Positions 45,418 to 54,438 of a stretch of 64,000 bases of DNA are shown piece after piece. Location of the stretch: positions 34,751-98,750 of the forward strand of contig JAZKDW010000003.1 in NCBI GenBank assembly GCA_040387375.1. The letters are read 5' to 3'. The notes beneath the pieces were generated by a model. It did not search any database, was not told the origin of the DNA, and saw nothing but the letters and a program-made list of their open reading frames with translations. Made by a program: the position numbers and the translations under genes. Within the stretch, counting starts at the first letter, position 1; each line of letters begins with the position of its first letter. Source of the stretch: JAZKDW01 sp040387375 (lineage in GTDB: Bacteria > Pseudomonadota > Gammaproteobacteria > Burkholderiales > Burkholderiaceae_D).

Positions 45418-45801
45418 TTATTTTTTTGCTTCTTCTTTTTTTACCTCTTTTTTGACGACTTTTGCTTCAGCCTTTGCATAGGCCTGACCATCTTTCCTGG
45501 CGCCTTTCGCCGCAACTGCAGGCGTATTTGGCCGGGATTGTCCGTCTACCGTCAGGCCTGCCTGCGAGAGCTTGACGGAACTTTTATCACCAATACCTTT
45601 AACGCGCGTTTCGAAATCAGCCCAATCCTTGAAGTTGCCGCCTTTTTTACGCTCGTCCAGAATCGTTTTCGACATGTTAGGACCTACACCTTTCACACCT
45701 TCGAGTGCAGCTGCATCGGCTTTATTAATGTCAACTTGCGCGAATGCAAAACCCATCGTTGCGATGAAACTGACAGCAGCAAGCAATAGTTTTTTGAACA
45801 T
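45418..45801 (-). CDS. ComEA-like helix-hairpin-helix protein
   Basis: A 127-residue exported protein. A signal peptide (ending AFAQ) is followed by two HhH motifs, DINKADAAALEGVKGVGP and FETRVKGIGDKSSVKL, which bind DNA in ComEA. The Lys/Glu-rich tail (KKEVKKEEAKK) is unusual and probably unstructured. Role in natural competence is likely but other periplasmic DNA-binding functions are possible. Confidence 0.88.
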   Translation of the reverse strand: MFKKLLLAAVSFIATMGFAFAQVDINKADAAALEGVKGVGPNMSKTILDERKKGGNFKDWADFETRVKGIGDKSSVKLSQAGLTVDGQSRPNTPAVAAKGARKDGQAYAKAEAKVVKKEVKKEEAKK

Positions 45802-45925
45802 TTTATTCCCCTGTTAAGTGATATGAACTGAGGAATATAGGTCAGTATCTGCGCTGTGCTGACATTAACGTTTGGTCAATGGCGCGATTGCCGGCACTTT
45901 CGCTAATCTGTAGCATGAATGTGTC

Positions 45926-46129
45926 TAAGTGCCCACCCGGAGTAAATTGGGAGATGGATGTGGTCTTGGCTGGGCCCGCCGAGGGGGATGCGATGCAAGG
46001 CGCCCGGGCCGCCGCAGTGCTAGCACCTGGGCGGCCCCACTGCAAGGGGCGGGCAACGCCGCAGCGCGCCGGTCAGGGGGGCCCGCCGAGGGCCGCAGAC
46101 GCTCACAATTTATTCCGGGTGGGTACTTA
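45926..46129. mobile_element. TA-flanked MITE-like element (about 200 bp) at the rfaE stop codon
   Basis: The 22-bp ends, 45928-45949 (AGTGCCCACCCGGAGTAAAT...) and 46106-46127, are inverted copies with two mismatches. Each is bordered by TA (45926-45927 and 46128-46129), the typical target duplication of IS630/Tc1-mariner transposition. The interior is very GC-rich and lacks a transposase. The right border supplies the stop codon of rfaE. Non-autonomous element (MITE) is the best reading. Confidence 0.75.
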
Positions 46130-47068
46130 ATTACCTTCCGGAAAGAGTTCTTCCTTGGTGACAGTCGCAGTTCCCAATTTACCGACAACGATGCCGCCCG
46201 CACGATTCGCGATGGAAACCGCTTCGCTTAATGATCTGCCGGCGGCAAGCATGGTCGCCATGGTGGCAATGACCGTATCGCCTGCGCCCGAGACGTCAAA
46301 CACTTCTCTCGCCATGGCGGGGAAATGTTCGGCGCCCTCTTCGGTAAATAAGGTCATGCCTTCTTCCGACCGCGTCAGCAACAATGCTTCGAGCGCAAGC
46401 GATGTGCGCAATTGCTGTGCTTTCGCGTTCAATTCCGCTTCGGTCTTCCATGTGCCAACGATACGTTTGAATTCCGATTTATTCGGCGTCAGAATGGAAG
46501 CGCCAGCATAGTCGGAAAAATCGTCGCCTTTCGGATCGACCAGAATTTTCTTGCCCAGTTTCCGTCCCGCGCTGATCATTTCCGCTACATTGACCAGGCT
46601 GCCTTTCGCATAATCGGACAATACGATCACGTCGTATTGCGGCAGCAGTGCGTTGAACTGGGTCAGCTTATCGCGCAGTACCGTGTCTGTCGGCGCTTCT
46701 TCGAAATCGATGCGCAGAAGCTGCTGCTGGCGGCCAATGACACGCAACTTGATGATGGTGGAGATTGCCGTATCGCGATTGAGATAACTGGCAATCTTCA
46801 AATCGGTGAGCAATCGTTCGATCATATCTCCCGCCTCGTCCTGGCCGACCACCCCCAGCAAGGCGATTTGCGCGCCCAGTGCCGCGGCGTTGCGCGCTAC
46901 GTTGGCAGCCCCTCCCAGCCGTTCTTCGCGGCGCTCGACCCGCACGACCGGCACCGGCGCTTCCGGTGAAATGCGGCTGACCTCGCCGAACCAATAACGG
47001 TCAAGCATCACGTCGCCGACTACGAGTATGCGAGCGGCGTTCAAGGGGATTGGCGTCATCATGGTCAT
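46127..47068 (-). CDS. rfaE: D-glycero-beta-D-manno-heptose-7-phosphate kinase (RfaE domain I)
   Basis: A 313-residue PfkB-type kinase in ADP-heptose synthesis for lipopolysaccharide. RILVVGDVMLDRYWFG opens the fold, ERLGGAANVARN binds sugar and DVSGAGDTVIATMA carries the catalytic Asp. The nucleotidyl-transferase domain fused in enteric HldE is absent, as in other Betaproteobacteria. The stop codon falls in the border of the TA-flanked MITE, so the natural C-terminus may have been altered. Overlaps ugd by 4 bp (ATGA). hldD, usually next, is not found. Confidence 0.93.
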   Translation of the reverse strand: MTMMTPIPLNAARILVVGDVMLDRYWFGEVSRISPEAPVPVVRVERREERLGGAANVARNAAALGAQIALLGVVGQDEAGDMIERLLTDLKIASYLNRDTAISTIIKLRVIGRQQQLLRIDFEEAPTDTVLRDKLTQFNALLPQYDVIVLSDYAKGSLVNVAEMISAGRKLGKKILVDPKGDDFSDYAGASILTPNKSEFKRIVGTWKTEAELNAKAQQLRTSLALEALLLTRSEEGMTLFTEEGAEHFPAMAREVFDVSGAGDTVIATMATMLAAGRSLSEAVSIANRAGGIVVGKLGTATVTKEELFPEGN

Positions 47069-48438
47069 GCCCTCGTCAACACGGATCTGCCGACGCCGTG
47101 ATATTCAAAACCGGCTTCCGCCATCAGATCCGGTTCAAACAGATTGCGTCCATCAAAAATAACCGGCGCTTTCAACTGGCTCTTGATCTGCTCGAAATCC
47201 GGGCTGCGGAAAGTCTTCCACTCCGTGACAATCGCCAATGCATCCGCATCCTGCAAGGCATCCATCGGACTATCGCCGAACCGCACCCGCGCCAGCGCTT
47301 CAGCGGAATGCGCAAAATCAAGCGCCAGGACACGTTTTGCTTCCGTCATTGCGACCGGATCGTAGACGGCGACCGAGGCGCCACGGCCGATCAATTCGCG
47401 TAACAGGACACGTGACGGCGCTTCCCGCATATCGTCGGTATTCGGCTTGAACGCCAGGCCCCATACGGCAAAATGCCTGCCGCTCAGGTCTTCGCCGAAA
47501 CGCGCGATAATTTTCTTTCCGAGGACGTGCTTCTGGTTGTTGTTGACCGCCTCCACTGCGCGCAAAATCAGCAACTCCTGATCGAACTCGCTTGCGGTGC
47601 GCTCGAGCGCCTGCACATCTTTGGGAAAACACGAACCGCCATAACCGCAACCCGCATATAAAAAACTGTATCCGATACGGGGATCGGAACCGATGCCATG
47701 GCGCACCGCTTCAATATCCGCGCCGACCTTGTCAGCGAGGTTGGCCAGCTCATTCATGAATGAGATGCGTGTGGCCAGCATCGCATTCGCGGCATATTTC
47801 GTGAATTCGGCAGAGCGGACATCCATCCAGAAAGTACGCTCGTGATTGCGGTTGAATGGCGCGTAAAGTTTTTTCATCATGGCCTGCGCCTGCAAGCCTT
47901 CAGGCGTATTGTCGCAGCCAATCACGAGCCGATCAGGACGCATGAAATCCTCAACCGCCGCGCCTTCTTTCAAAAATTCCGGATTTGACACGACCGAAAA
48001 TTTTACTGCTGCCGAACGTGCCTGCAGTTCCGATTGAATCGCCGCCTTCACCTTGCCAGCCGTACCCACCGGCACCGTCGATTTATCAACGATCACCTTG
48101 AAGCCGGTCATATGTTTGCCGATGTTGTGCGCCGCAGCCAATACATATTTCAAATCGGCGGAACCGTCCTCGTCAGCCGGTGTGCCGACGGCGATGAACT
48201 GGATGTCGCCATGTTCGACGCTGGCCGCCAGATCCGTCGAAAATGTCAAACGGCCTGCCAGACGGTTGCGCGCGACGACATCAGTCAAACCGGGCTCGTG
48301 GATCGGAATGCCGCCACTATTGAGTAAATCAATCTTGCTTTGATCGACGTCCAGGCAAAAGACGCTATTGCCCAGTTCCGCCAGACATGCACCTGTGACC
48401 AGGCCCACATAACCGGTGCCGATTATCGTAATTTTCAT
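47065..48438 (-). CDS. ugd: UDP-glucose 6-dehydrogenase
   Basis: A 457-residue enzyme oxidising UDP-glucose to UDP-glucuronate for surface polysaccharide and LPS modification. MKITIIGTGYVGLVTGACLAELG binds NAD; the catalytic Cys lies in YGGSCFPKDVQAL near residue 260. FAVWGLAFKPNTDDMREAPS is the C-terminal domain signature. Lies between lapB and rfaE in an LPS-related run. Confidence 0.96.
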   Translation of the reverse strand: MKITIIGTGYVGLVTGACLAELGNSVFCLDVDQSKIDLLNSGGIPIHEPGLTDVVARNRLAGRLTFSTDLAASVEHGDIQFIAVGTPADEDGSADLKYVLAAAHNIGKHMTGFKVIVDKSTVPVGTAGKVKAAIQSELQARSAAVKFSVVSNPEFLKEGAAVEDFMRPDRLVIGCDNTPEGLQAQAMMKKLYAPFNRNHERTFWMDVRSAEFTKYAANAMLATRISFMNELANLADKVGADIEAVRHGIGSDPRIGYSFLYAGCGYGGSCFPKDVQALERTASEFDQELLILRAVEAVNNNQKHVLGKKIIARFGEDLSGRHFAVWGLAFKPNTDDMREAPSRVLLRELIGRGASVAVYDPVAMTEAKRVLALDFAHSAEALARVRFGDSPMDALQDADALAIVTEWKTFRSPDFEQIKSQLKAPVIFDGRNLFEPDLMAEAGFEYHGVGRSVLTRA

Positions 48439-48479
48439 GCTGATCCCATTGAATACGCGCCCCGTGACAAAGCACTACT

Positions 48480-49655
48480 TTAGTTCATTACAGTGAGTTC
48501 TTCGGTACGTCGCGGTGGATACGTCTCCCACAGGCTGCAGCCCGGACATTGCCAGTAAAATTGTCTTGCCTTGAAACCGCAGTGACTGCACTGGTAGCGG
48601 GCCAGCTTTTGTGCATAACCATGCACCAGATCCTTGACCAGCGATAGCTCCGGCCGTACTTCGGGCGCGGCATTCGTCAGGCGCGCCTCCAGCAGTTTGT
48701 CCAGGCCTAACAGGGTCGGGGTACGACGCAGTTCATCGCCAACCAGCTGGTTGGCAGCGTCATCGCCGTCAAGCTCGAGCACAGCCTTGAAAACAACCTC
48801 GAGCAGGTCTACAGACGATGCTTCCGCGAGATAGGACTTTAATAGATTGGCGCCTTCCTGCGACCGGCCCACTGCACGATAGCCATCCATCAAGCGCTGC
48901 GCCACCAGGGCCACATGCGGCACACTTTGCTGTTCTACACGACGCCATGCCAGCAAGGCGGCTTCGATATCGCCTTTGGCCAGATAAGCGTCGCCAATCA
49001 ACATGGTGGCGCGCACATTCTTGCGATCGGCTGCCAGGGCTTTCTCCAGCATCTGGAGCGCTGCATCAGGATGCGTATGAACCAGCTCATCCTGCGCCAG
49101 CTCGCAATAAAACTGCGCAATTTCCTTTTGCCGGCCGCCGGCACCGGATTCCTGCAAGGCGCGCGCGGCATCGATCGCCCGCGTCCATTCTTTTTCACGC
49201 TGATAGATTTCAAGCAGTGCCCGACGTGCCTGGGCGCTATAGGTGGTGTCGACAAGCAGATTGAACGTCTCTTCCGCCCGGTCAAGCAATCCCGCCTTCA
49301 GATAGTCCTGACCCAATTCATATTGCGCATGGACTTGATGTTCGACCGGCAGGTCCGGTCTTGCCAGCAAATTCTGGTGCACCCGGATTGCACGCTCGGT
49401 TTCGCCGCGGCGACGAAACAGGTTACCCAATGCGAAGTGCAGTTCAACCGTTTCAGGATCGAGTTTGACGATTTCGATAAACGCATCGATCGCTTTGTCT
49501 GGCTGCTCGTTGAGCAGAAAATTCAGGCCTTTGAAATAACCGAGCGGCAGGCTGCGCGATTCAGACACCAACTGGCGAATGTCAACACGTGCAGCAATCC
49601 ACCCAAGCCCGAAAAAGACTGGAATGCCAAGCAACCACCAGGTTTCAAATTCCAT
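48480..49655 (-). CDS. lapB: Lipopolysaccharide assembly protein B
   Basis: A 391-residue inner-membrane TPR protein regulating LPS synthesis through LpxC turnover with FtsH. A short N-terminal helix anchors it, TPR repeats fill the middle (for example PETVELHFALGNLFRRRGET), and a rubredoxin-like metal site ends it: YQCSHCGFKA and WQCPGCSLW. Downstream of lapA with 32 bp gap. Confidence 0.95.
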   Translation of the reverse strand: MEFETWWLLGIPVFFGLGWIAARVDIRQLVSESRSLPLGYFKGLNFLLNEQPDKAIDAFIEIVKLDPETVELHFALGNLFRRRGETERAIRVHQNLLARPDLPVEHQVHAQYELGQDYLKAGLLDRAEETFNLLVDTTYSAQARRALLEIYQREKEWTRAIDAARALQESGAGGRQKEIAQFYCELAQDELVHTHPDAALQMLEKALAADRKNVRATMLIGDAYLAKGDIEAALLAWRRVEQQSVPHVALVAQRLMDGYRAVGRSQEGANLLKSYLAEASSVDLLEVVFKAVLELDGDDAANQLVGDELRRTPTLLGLDKLLEARLTNAAPEVRPELSLVKDLVHGYAQKLARYQCSHCGFKARQFYWQCPGCSLWETYPPRRTEELTVMN

Positions 49656-49687
49656 GTGGATCAGTTATCGTAATTATTGTTGGAGAC

Positions 49688-50020
49688 TCACAATGCGTTG
49701 CGCACATTGTCATTCAAGACGGTATCGGGCTGCGGTGGTTTGATGCGCGCGAGTTGTTGCGCTTCGTTTTCCTTCTGCATCGCCGTCGCCGCCTTTTTAT
49801 GTTTTGACAAGTCACGGCGGTAGCGGAACACGGTCGGCAACATCGCCAGCACGCCCAGCGTAGCCCCGACAGCAAAAAAGCCCAGCAGCAGCAATACGAG
49901 CGGACCGCGAATTTCATATTCAAGGAAAAACCGCAGCGCTACTTCCTGTGTGTTCTTTAATGCGAAACCGAAAAAAACAATAAAAAGAATGACTGCAACA
50001 ATTCTGAATAAAATTTTCAT
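49688..50020 (-). CDS. lapA: Lipopolysaccharide assembly protein A domain protein (DUF1049)
   Basis: A 110-residue membrane protein with two helices (LFRIVAVILFIVFFGFAL and GPLVLLLLGFFAVGATLGVL) and a coiled cytoplasmic tail (RRDLSKHKKAATAMQKENEAQ-type). Partners LapB. Separated from ihfB by a terminator, so lapA begins its own transcript or is read weakly from rpsA. Confidence 0.9.
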   Translation of the reverse strand: MKILFRIVAVILFIVFFGFALKNTQEVALRFFLEYEIRGPLVLLLLGFFAVGATLGVLAMLPTVFRYRRDLSKHKKAATAMQKENEAQQLARIKPPQPDTVLNDNVRNAL

Positions 50021-50116
50021 GTGGCAGCTCTCATATGGTTATATCAAAAACTGATTGTAATCGCGCCTCGCAAACGCCAGTTGCCACCCGGCGCTGAAAC
50101 ATCCGAAATTGTACGT

Positions 50117-50147
50117 GAAAAAAAACGGCATCCGAAGATGCCGTTCT
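50117..50147 (-). terminator. Intrinsic terminator after rpsA-ihfB
   Basis: On the minus strand AACGGCATC-TTCG-GATGCCGTT folds into a stem with a stable TTCG tetraloop, then eight T. It lies 19 bp after the ihfB stop. Confidence 0.88.
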
Positions 50148-50165
50148 TATTCGTTCACAAACGAC

Positions 50166-50471
50166 TCAGTCTTCCTGGATCGGTTGCCCGACCATCGCGT
50201 CCACCCTCTCGCGCAATTCCTTGCCAGGCTTGAAGTGCGGCACCCGTTTTTCGGGCACCATCACCTTGTCGCCGGACTTCGGATTGCGTCCGATCCGTGG
50301 CGGGCGGCTATTGAGCGCAAAGCTTCCAAAACCGCGGATCTCGATACGCTGACCGGTTGCCAGAGCATCCGCCATCGCATCAAGAATCGTCTTGACCGCG
50401 TAATCCGCATCCTTGGCAACCAGTTGCGGATAACGCTCAGCCAAGCGGGCAATCAGCTCCGACTTTGTCAT
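50166..50471 (-). CDS. ihfB: Integration host factor subunit beta
   Basis: A 101-residue DNA-bending protein. MTKSELIARLAERYPQL and GFGSFALNSRPPRIGRNPKS carry the dimer core and the Pro-containing DNA arm typical of IhfB. It is 15 bp downstream of rpsA, the usual place. Confidence 0.97.
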   Translation of the reverse strand: MTKSELIARLAERYPQLVAKDADYAVKTILDAMADALATGQRIEIRGFGSFALNSRPPRIGRNPKSGDKVMVPEKRVPHFKPGKELRERVDAMVGQPIQED

Positions 50472-50486
50472 GTAAACGCCCGACCT

Positions 50487-52202
50487 TTAGTTCTTGTTGT
50501 CGAGTTTTGCTTTTAACAGCGCACCCAGACTGGTCGTACCGGAAGCGGCATTGGAGTCGGATGACATCTTCTGCATGGCTTCCTGGGTCTCGACATTGTC
50601 TTTTGCCTTGATCGACAACTGGATACCACGTGCCTTGCGGTCAATGTTGATGACCAGGGCTTCGACCTTGTCGCCGACTTTCAGGTGCGTACCGGCATCT
50701 TCCACACGATCGCGGGAGATTTCGGAAGCGCGCAAATAGCCTTCGACTTCTTCGGACAACTGGATCACTGCGCCCTTAGGCTCAACCGATTTGACCGTGC
50801 CGGTTACCAGCGCGCCCTTGTCGTTCATTGCGGCGAAGTTGTTGAACGGATCACCTTCGAGCTGTTTGACGCCCAGGGAAACACGCTCGCGCTCGACATC
50901 GATTGCCAGCACGATTGCTTCCAGTTCGTCACCCTTCTTGAAGCGGCGCACAGCTTCTTCGCCGGTTTCGGTCCAGGACAGGTCCGACAGGTGAACCAGG
51001 CCGTCGATATTGCCAGCCAGGCCAATGAACACGCCGAAGTCAGTGATCGACTTGATTGCGCCGCTGACTTTGTCGCCCTTCTTGTGCGTGATCGCGAAGT
51101 CATCCCACGGATTAGCCTTGCACTGCTTCATGCCGAGGCTGATACGGCGACGCTCTTCGTCGATTTCCAGAACCATGACTTCGACTTCATCGCCCAACTG
51201 GACAACTTTGTTCGGCGCCACGTTCTTGTTGGTCCAGTCCATTTCGGAAACGTGGACCAAACCTTCGATACCTTGTTCGACTTCAACAAATGCGCCATAG
51301 TCGGTGAGGTTCGTGACCTTGCCGAACAGACGTGTGCCTTGCGGATAACGACGGGACAGGCCAGTCCACGGATCGTCGCCCAACTGCTTGACGCCCAGCG
51401 AAACACGGTTCTTTTCCTGATCGTACTTGAGCACTTTGGCGGTGATTTCCTGGCCGACGGTAAGCACTTCCGACGGATGACGCACACGACGCCATGCGAG
51501 GTCGGTGATATGCAGCAGGCCGTCGATACCACCCAGGTCCACGAATGCGCCATAGTCGGTGATGTTCTTGACGATACCGGTAACCACGGTGCCTTCTTTC
51601 AGGGTTTCCATCAGCTTCTGACGCTCTTCGCCCATCGATGCTTCGATGACGGCGCGACGCGACAACACGACGTTGTTGCGCTTGCGGTCGAGCTTGATGA
51701 CCTTGAATTCCAGGGTCTTGCCTTCAAACGGCGTGGTGTCCTTGACCGGACGGGTATCGACCAGCGAACCCGGCAGGAAAGCACGAATGCCGTTGGTCAG
51801 GACGGTCAGACCGCCCTTGACCTTGCCATTGACAGTACCGATGACGATCTCGCCGGACTCCATCGCTTTTTCGAGCGAGAGCCACGATGCCAGACGCTTG
51901 GCCTTGTCACGCGACAGGATGGTGTCGCCAAAACCGTTTTCGAGCGACTCGATCGCGACGGAAATGAAATCGCCGACGTTGACTTCGAGTTCGCCGTTGT
52001 CATTCTTGAATTCTTCGATTGGTATAAATGCTTCCGACTTCAGGCCAGCATTGACGATCACAAAATTGTGGTCGAGCCGGACGACTTCAGCCGAAATAAC
52101 TTCACCGGAACGCATGTCTTGACGCAACAACGATTCTTCGAAGAGCGCAGCAAAACTTTCCATACCAGGTGCAGAGTCAGGGAAGGTAGCAACAGTTGAC
52201 AT
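50487..52202 (-). CDS. rpsA: 30S ribosomal protein S1
   Basis: A 571-residue mRNA-binding ribosomal protein with six S1 (OB-fold) repeats, for example VKNITDYGAFVDLGGIDGLL, VTNLTDYGAFVEVEQGIEGL and IKSITDFGVFIGLAGNIDGL. The start MSTVATFPDSAPGMESFAAL fits the family; the frame is open upstream to 52268. No Shine-Dalgarno sequence is seen before this ATG, as expected for rpsA, which is autoregulated in E. coli. Confidence 0.97.
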   Translation of the reverse strand: MSTVATFPDSAPGMESFAALFEESLLRQDMRSGEVISAEVVRLDHNFVIVNAGLKSEAFIPIEEFKNDNGELEVNVGDFISVAIESLENGFGDTILSRDKAKRLASWLSLEKAMESGEIVIGTVNGKVKGGLTVLTNGIRAFLPGSLVDTRPVKDTTPFEGKTLEFKVIKLDRKRNNVVLSRRAVIEASMGEERQKLMETLKEGTVVTGIVKNITDYGAFVDLGGIDGLLHITDLAWRRVRHPSEVLTVGQEITAKVLKYDQEKNRVSLGVKQLGDDPWTGLSRRYPQGTRLFGKVTNLTDYGAFVEVEQGIEGLVHVSEMDWTNKNVAPNKVVQLGDEVEVMVLEIDEERRRISLGMKQCKANPWDDFAITHKKGDKVSGAIKSITDFGVFIGLAGNIDGLVHLSDLSWTETGEEAVRRFKKGDELEAIVLAIDVERERVSLGVKQLEGDPFNNFAAMNDKGALVTGTVKSVEPKGAVIQLSEEVEGYLRASEISRDRVEDAGTHLKVGDKVEALVINIDRKARGIQLSIKAKDNVETQEAMQKMSSDSNAASGTTSLGALLKAKLDNKN

Positions 52203-52348
52203 AGATTTGTACAGGTTAGCCAATTTTGAACGCGAAAATGCGGCAAATATTGGGTTAAGGTTTTTCAACGCCCGGCAAAACCTTGCGTCTGGCCGGGCAC
52301 CAATTGAACTGCAAACACTTTAAAAATTACCACTTTAAAACCAACATC

Positions 52349-53023
52349 TCAGGCCATTTTTCTTGCGATGGCAAACCAGCCGAGAACTTGTTCGATTGCC
52401 TGATCGGCGGTCATATCGGACGTATCCAGCAAATATGCCCCTTCAGCAGGTCTGAGCGGTGCAATTGAACGATTGGCGTCACGCGCATCCCGTTCGGTCA
52501 AATCTTTTAGAAGGTCGTCCATATTAGCAGGAATTCCCTTGCCAATCAATTGCTTATAGCGTCTTTCAGCACGTGCTTCAACGTTTGCAGTCAGGAATAC
52601 TTTCAATTGGGCATGGGGGAAAATAACGGTGCCCATGTCACGTCCATCGGCGACCAGGCCAGGAGGCTGACGAAAGCGCAGCTGCAGCGCTCTCAAGGCG
52701 TGCCGGACCGCTGGCAGCGTGGCTATCCTGGAGGCGGCATTGCCTACCTCTTCATCCCGGATCGCATTGGTGACGTTCTCCTGCCCCAAAAATATGTCTT
52801 CTCCGGTGAAATTGCAGTTCAATGACTCTGCCAGCTTCGCCAGCGCATGTTCGTCGTTCAGCGCCGTGCCATGCCGCAGTGCAGACAGGGCGGTCAGTCG
52901 ATATAGCGCGCCTGAATCGAGATAATAGAACCCCAGCCGCTGTGCGACCTTGTGCGCCACTGTGCCTTTGCCTGACGCGGTCGGACCATCGATCGTTATA
53001 ACGGGAACTTGAGAAGTGGGCAT
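52349..53023 (-). CDS. cmk: Cytidylate kinase
   Basis: A 224-residue kinase phosphorylating CMP and dCMP. P-loop ITIDGPTASGKGTVAHKVA, LVADGRDMGTVIFPHA and the final DTSDMTADQAIEQVL are typical. Downstream of aroA by 89 bp and 146 bp before rpsA, the standard order. Confidence 0.96.
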   Translation of the reverse strand: MPTSQVPVITIDGPTASGKGTVAHKVAQRLGFYYLDSGALYRLTALSALRHGTALNDEHALAKLAESLNCNFTGEDIFLGQENVTNAIRDEEVGNAASRIATLPAVRHALRALQLRFRQPPGLVADGRDMGTVIFPHAQLKVFLTANVEARAERRYKQLIGKGIPANMDDLLKDLTERDARDANRSIAPLRPAEGAYLLDTSDMTADQAIEQVLGWFAIARKMA

Positions 53024-53112
53024 GGTTAATAGATTGTAGATTGCTGCAGTGTCGGGCGAAAGGAGCTAAATTTCAGCAGGAAGAGGGCCGGAGCGACAGG
53101 CGCCGCGAGGCA

Positions 53113-54438
53113 TCAGAACAGGTCATCCTGCGAAATTTTGGCGAAGGCCTCGAAATAGTCGGGGAAAGTCTTGGCAACACATTTCGGATCATTGATCCTG
53201 ATTTTATTACCCCTGCGTGCGGCGCCATCGAGCGATGCGAGAGAAAAGCACATCGCCATCCGGTGATCATCATAAGTATCGATGACTGCCGGTTGTATTT
53301 GGCCGGGCGGCGTGATGCGCAGATAATCGGCGCCCTCTTCCACTGTGGCGCCCAGCTTGCGCAGCTCGGTGGCCATGGCCGCGATCCGATCGGTTTCCTT
53401 GACCCGCCAACTGCCGATATTGCGCAAGGTGCTAGTGCCATTTGCGTACAACGCGGCAACTGCGATCGTCATCGCGGCATCGGGAATATGGTTGAAATCG
53501 GCGTCAATTGTTTTCAGGATGCCATTGGACTTTACCTCAATCCAGGTCTCGCCCATCGTGACGGAGGCGCCCATTTGCTCGAGCGCCTCAACAAAACGCA
53601 CGTCACCCTGTATGCTGTTTTGGCCAACACCTTCCACTCGCACCGGCCCGCCGGCGATGGCGCCGGCTGCCAAAAAATAGGACGCAGACGACGCATCGCC
53701 TTCCACGTGTATGGTTCCGGGACTCTGGTACTGCTGACCGGCGGCGATCGTAAATGCATTCCAGCCATCACGCTCGACCGTCACGCCAAAACGGCGCATC
53801 AGATTCAGCGTAATTTCAATATACGGTTTTGATATCAGATCGCCGATCACGTCGATGGCGACCGGATGTTCTCTTGCCATCAATGGCGACGCCATCAACA
53901 ACGCGGTCAAAAACTGGCTCGACACATTGCCCCGCACAGCCATGCGTTCGACGTTAATCTGGCCGCGCTGAATATGCAAGGGTGGATAACCTGGCTCCCC
54001 CGTGTATTGAATCCGCGCGCCGACAACATTCAGCGCATCGACCAGATCCCCGATCGGACGTTCATGCATTCTCGACACGCCATGCAATGTGTAATCGCCC
54101 CCCATTACCGCCAACGCTGCGGTCAGCGGACGAATCGCGGTACCCGCATTGCCCATGAACAAATCGGCCTGATGCACGGGGAAAGACCCATTGGCGCCAT
54201 GCACGATATAGTCGACTGACTCTCCGATCTGCTCCCATTTGACACCCAGCTTTTGCAGCGCCATCAGCATCACATGCGTATCGTCGGAAGCGAGCAAATC
54301 CATGATCCGGGTGCTGCCGTTGCCCAGCGCAGCCAGTAACAGGATGCGATTGGAAATACTCTTTGAACCAGGCAGGCGCACCGTCCCGTGCACATGTTGC
54401 GCGGGCTGCAAATCCAGATGACGCGGATAACGTTTCAT
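53113..54438 (-). CDS. aroA: 3-phosphoshikimate 1-carboxyvinyltransferase (EPSP synthase)
   Basis: A 441-residue shikimate pathway enzyme. VRLPGSKSISNRILLLAALG at the N-terminus and LFMGNAGTAIRPLTAALAV bind shikimate-3-phosphate and PEP; the later DGMNH-like and RVKETDRIAAMATEL segments are present. LFMGNAGTAIRPL has the Gly-Asn-Ala-Gly of class I, glyphosate-sensitive enzymes. Overlaps tyrA by one base (TAATG). Confidence 0.96.
   Translation of the reverse strand: MKRYPRHLDLQPAQHVHGTVRLPGSKSISNRILLLAALGNGSTRIMDLLASDDTHVMLMALQKLGVKWEQIGESVDYIVHGANGSFPVHQADLFMGNAGTAIRPLTAALAVMGGDYTLHGVSRMHERPIGDLVDALNVVGARIQYTGEPGYPPLHIQRGQINVERMAVRGNVSSQFLTALLMASPLMAREHPVAIDVIGDLISKPYIEITLNLMRRFGVTVERDGWNAFTIAAGQQYQSPGTIHVEGDASSASYFLAAGAIAGGPVRVEGVGQNSIQGDVRFVEALEQMGASVTMGETWIEVKSNGILKTIDADFNHIPDAAMTIAVAALYANGTSTLRNIGSWRVKETDRIAAMATELRKLGATVEEGADYLRITPPGQIQPAVIDTYDDHRMAMCFSLASLDGAARRGNKIRINDPKCVAKTFPDYFEAFAKISQDDLF

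Noticed and set aside
45929..46231. 100-codon frame through the GC-rich MITE interior
   Set aside because: GC-rich repeats give open frames on both strands; it has no similarity and runs into antisense of rfaE.
50685..52199. A 504-codon plus-strand frame opposite rpsA
   Set aside because: Shadow of strongly codon-biased rpsA; no start signal and no recognisable domain.
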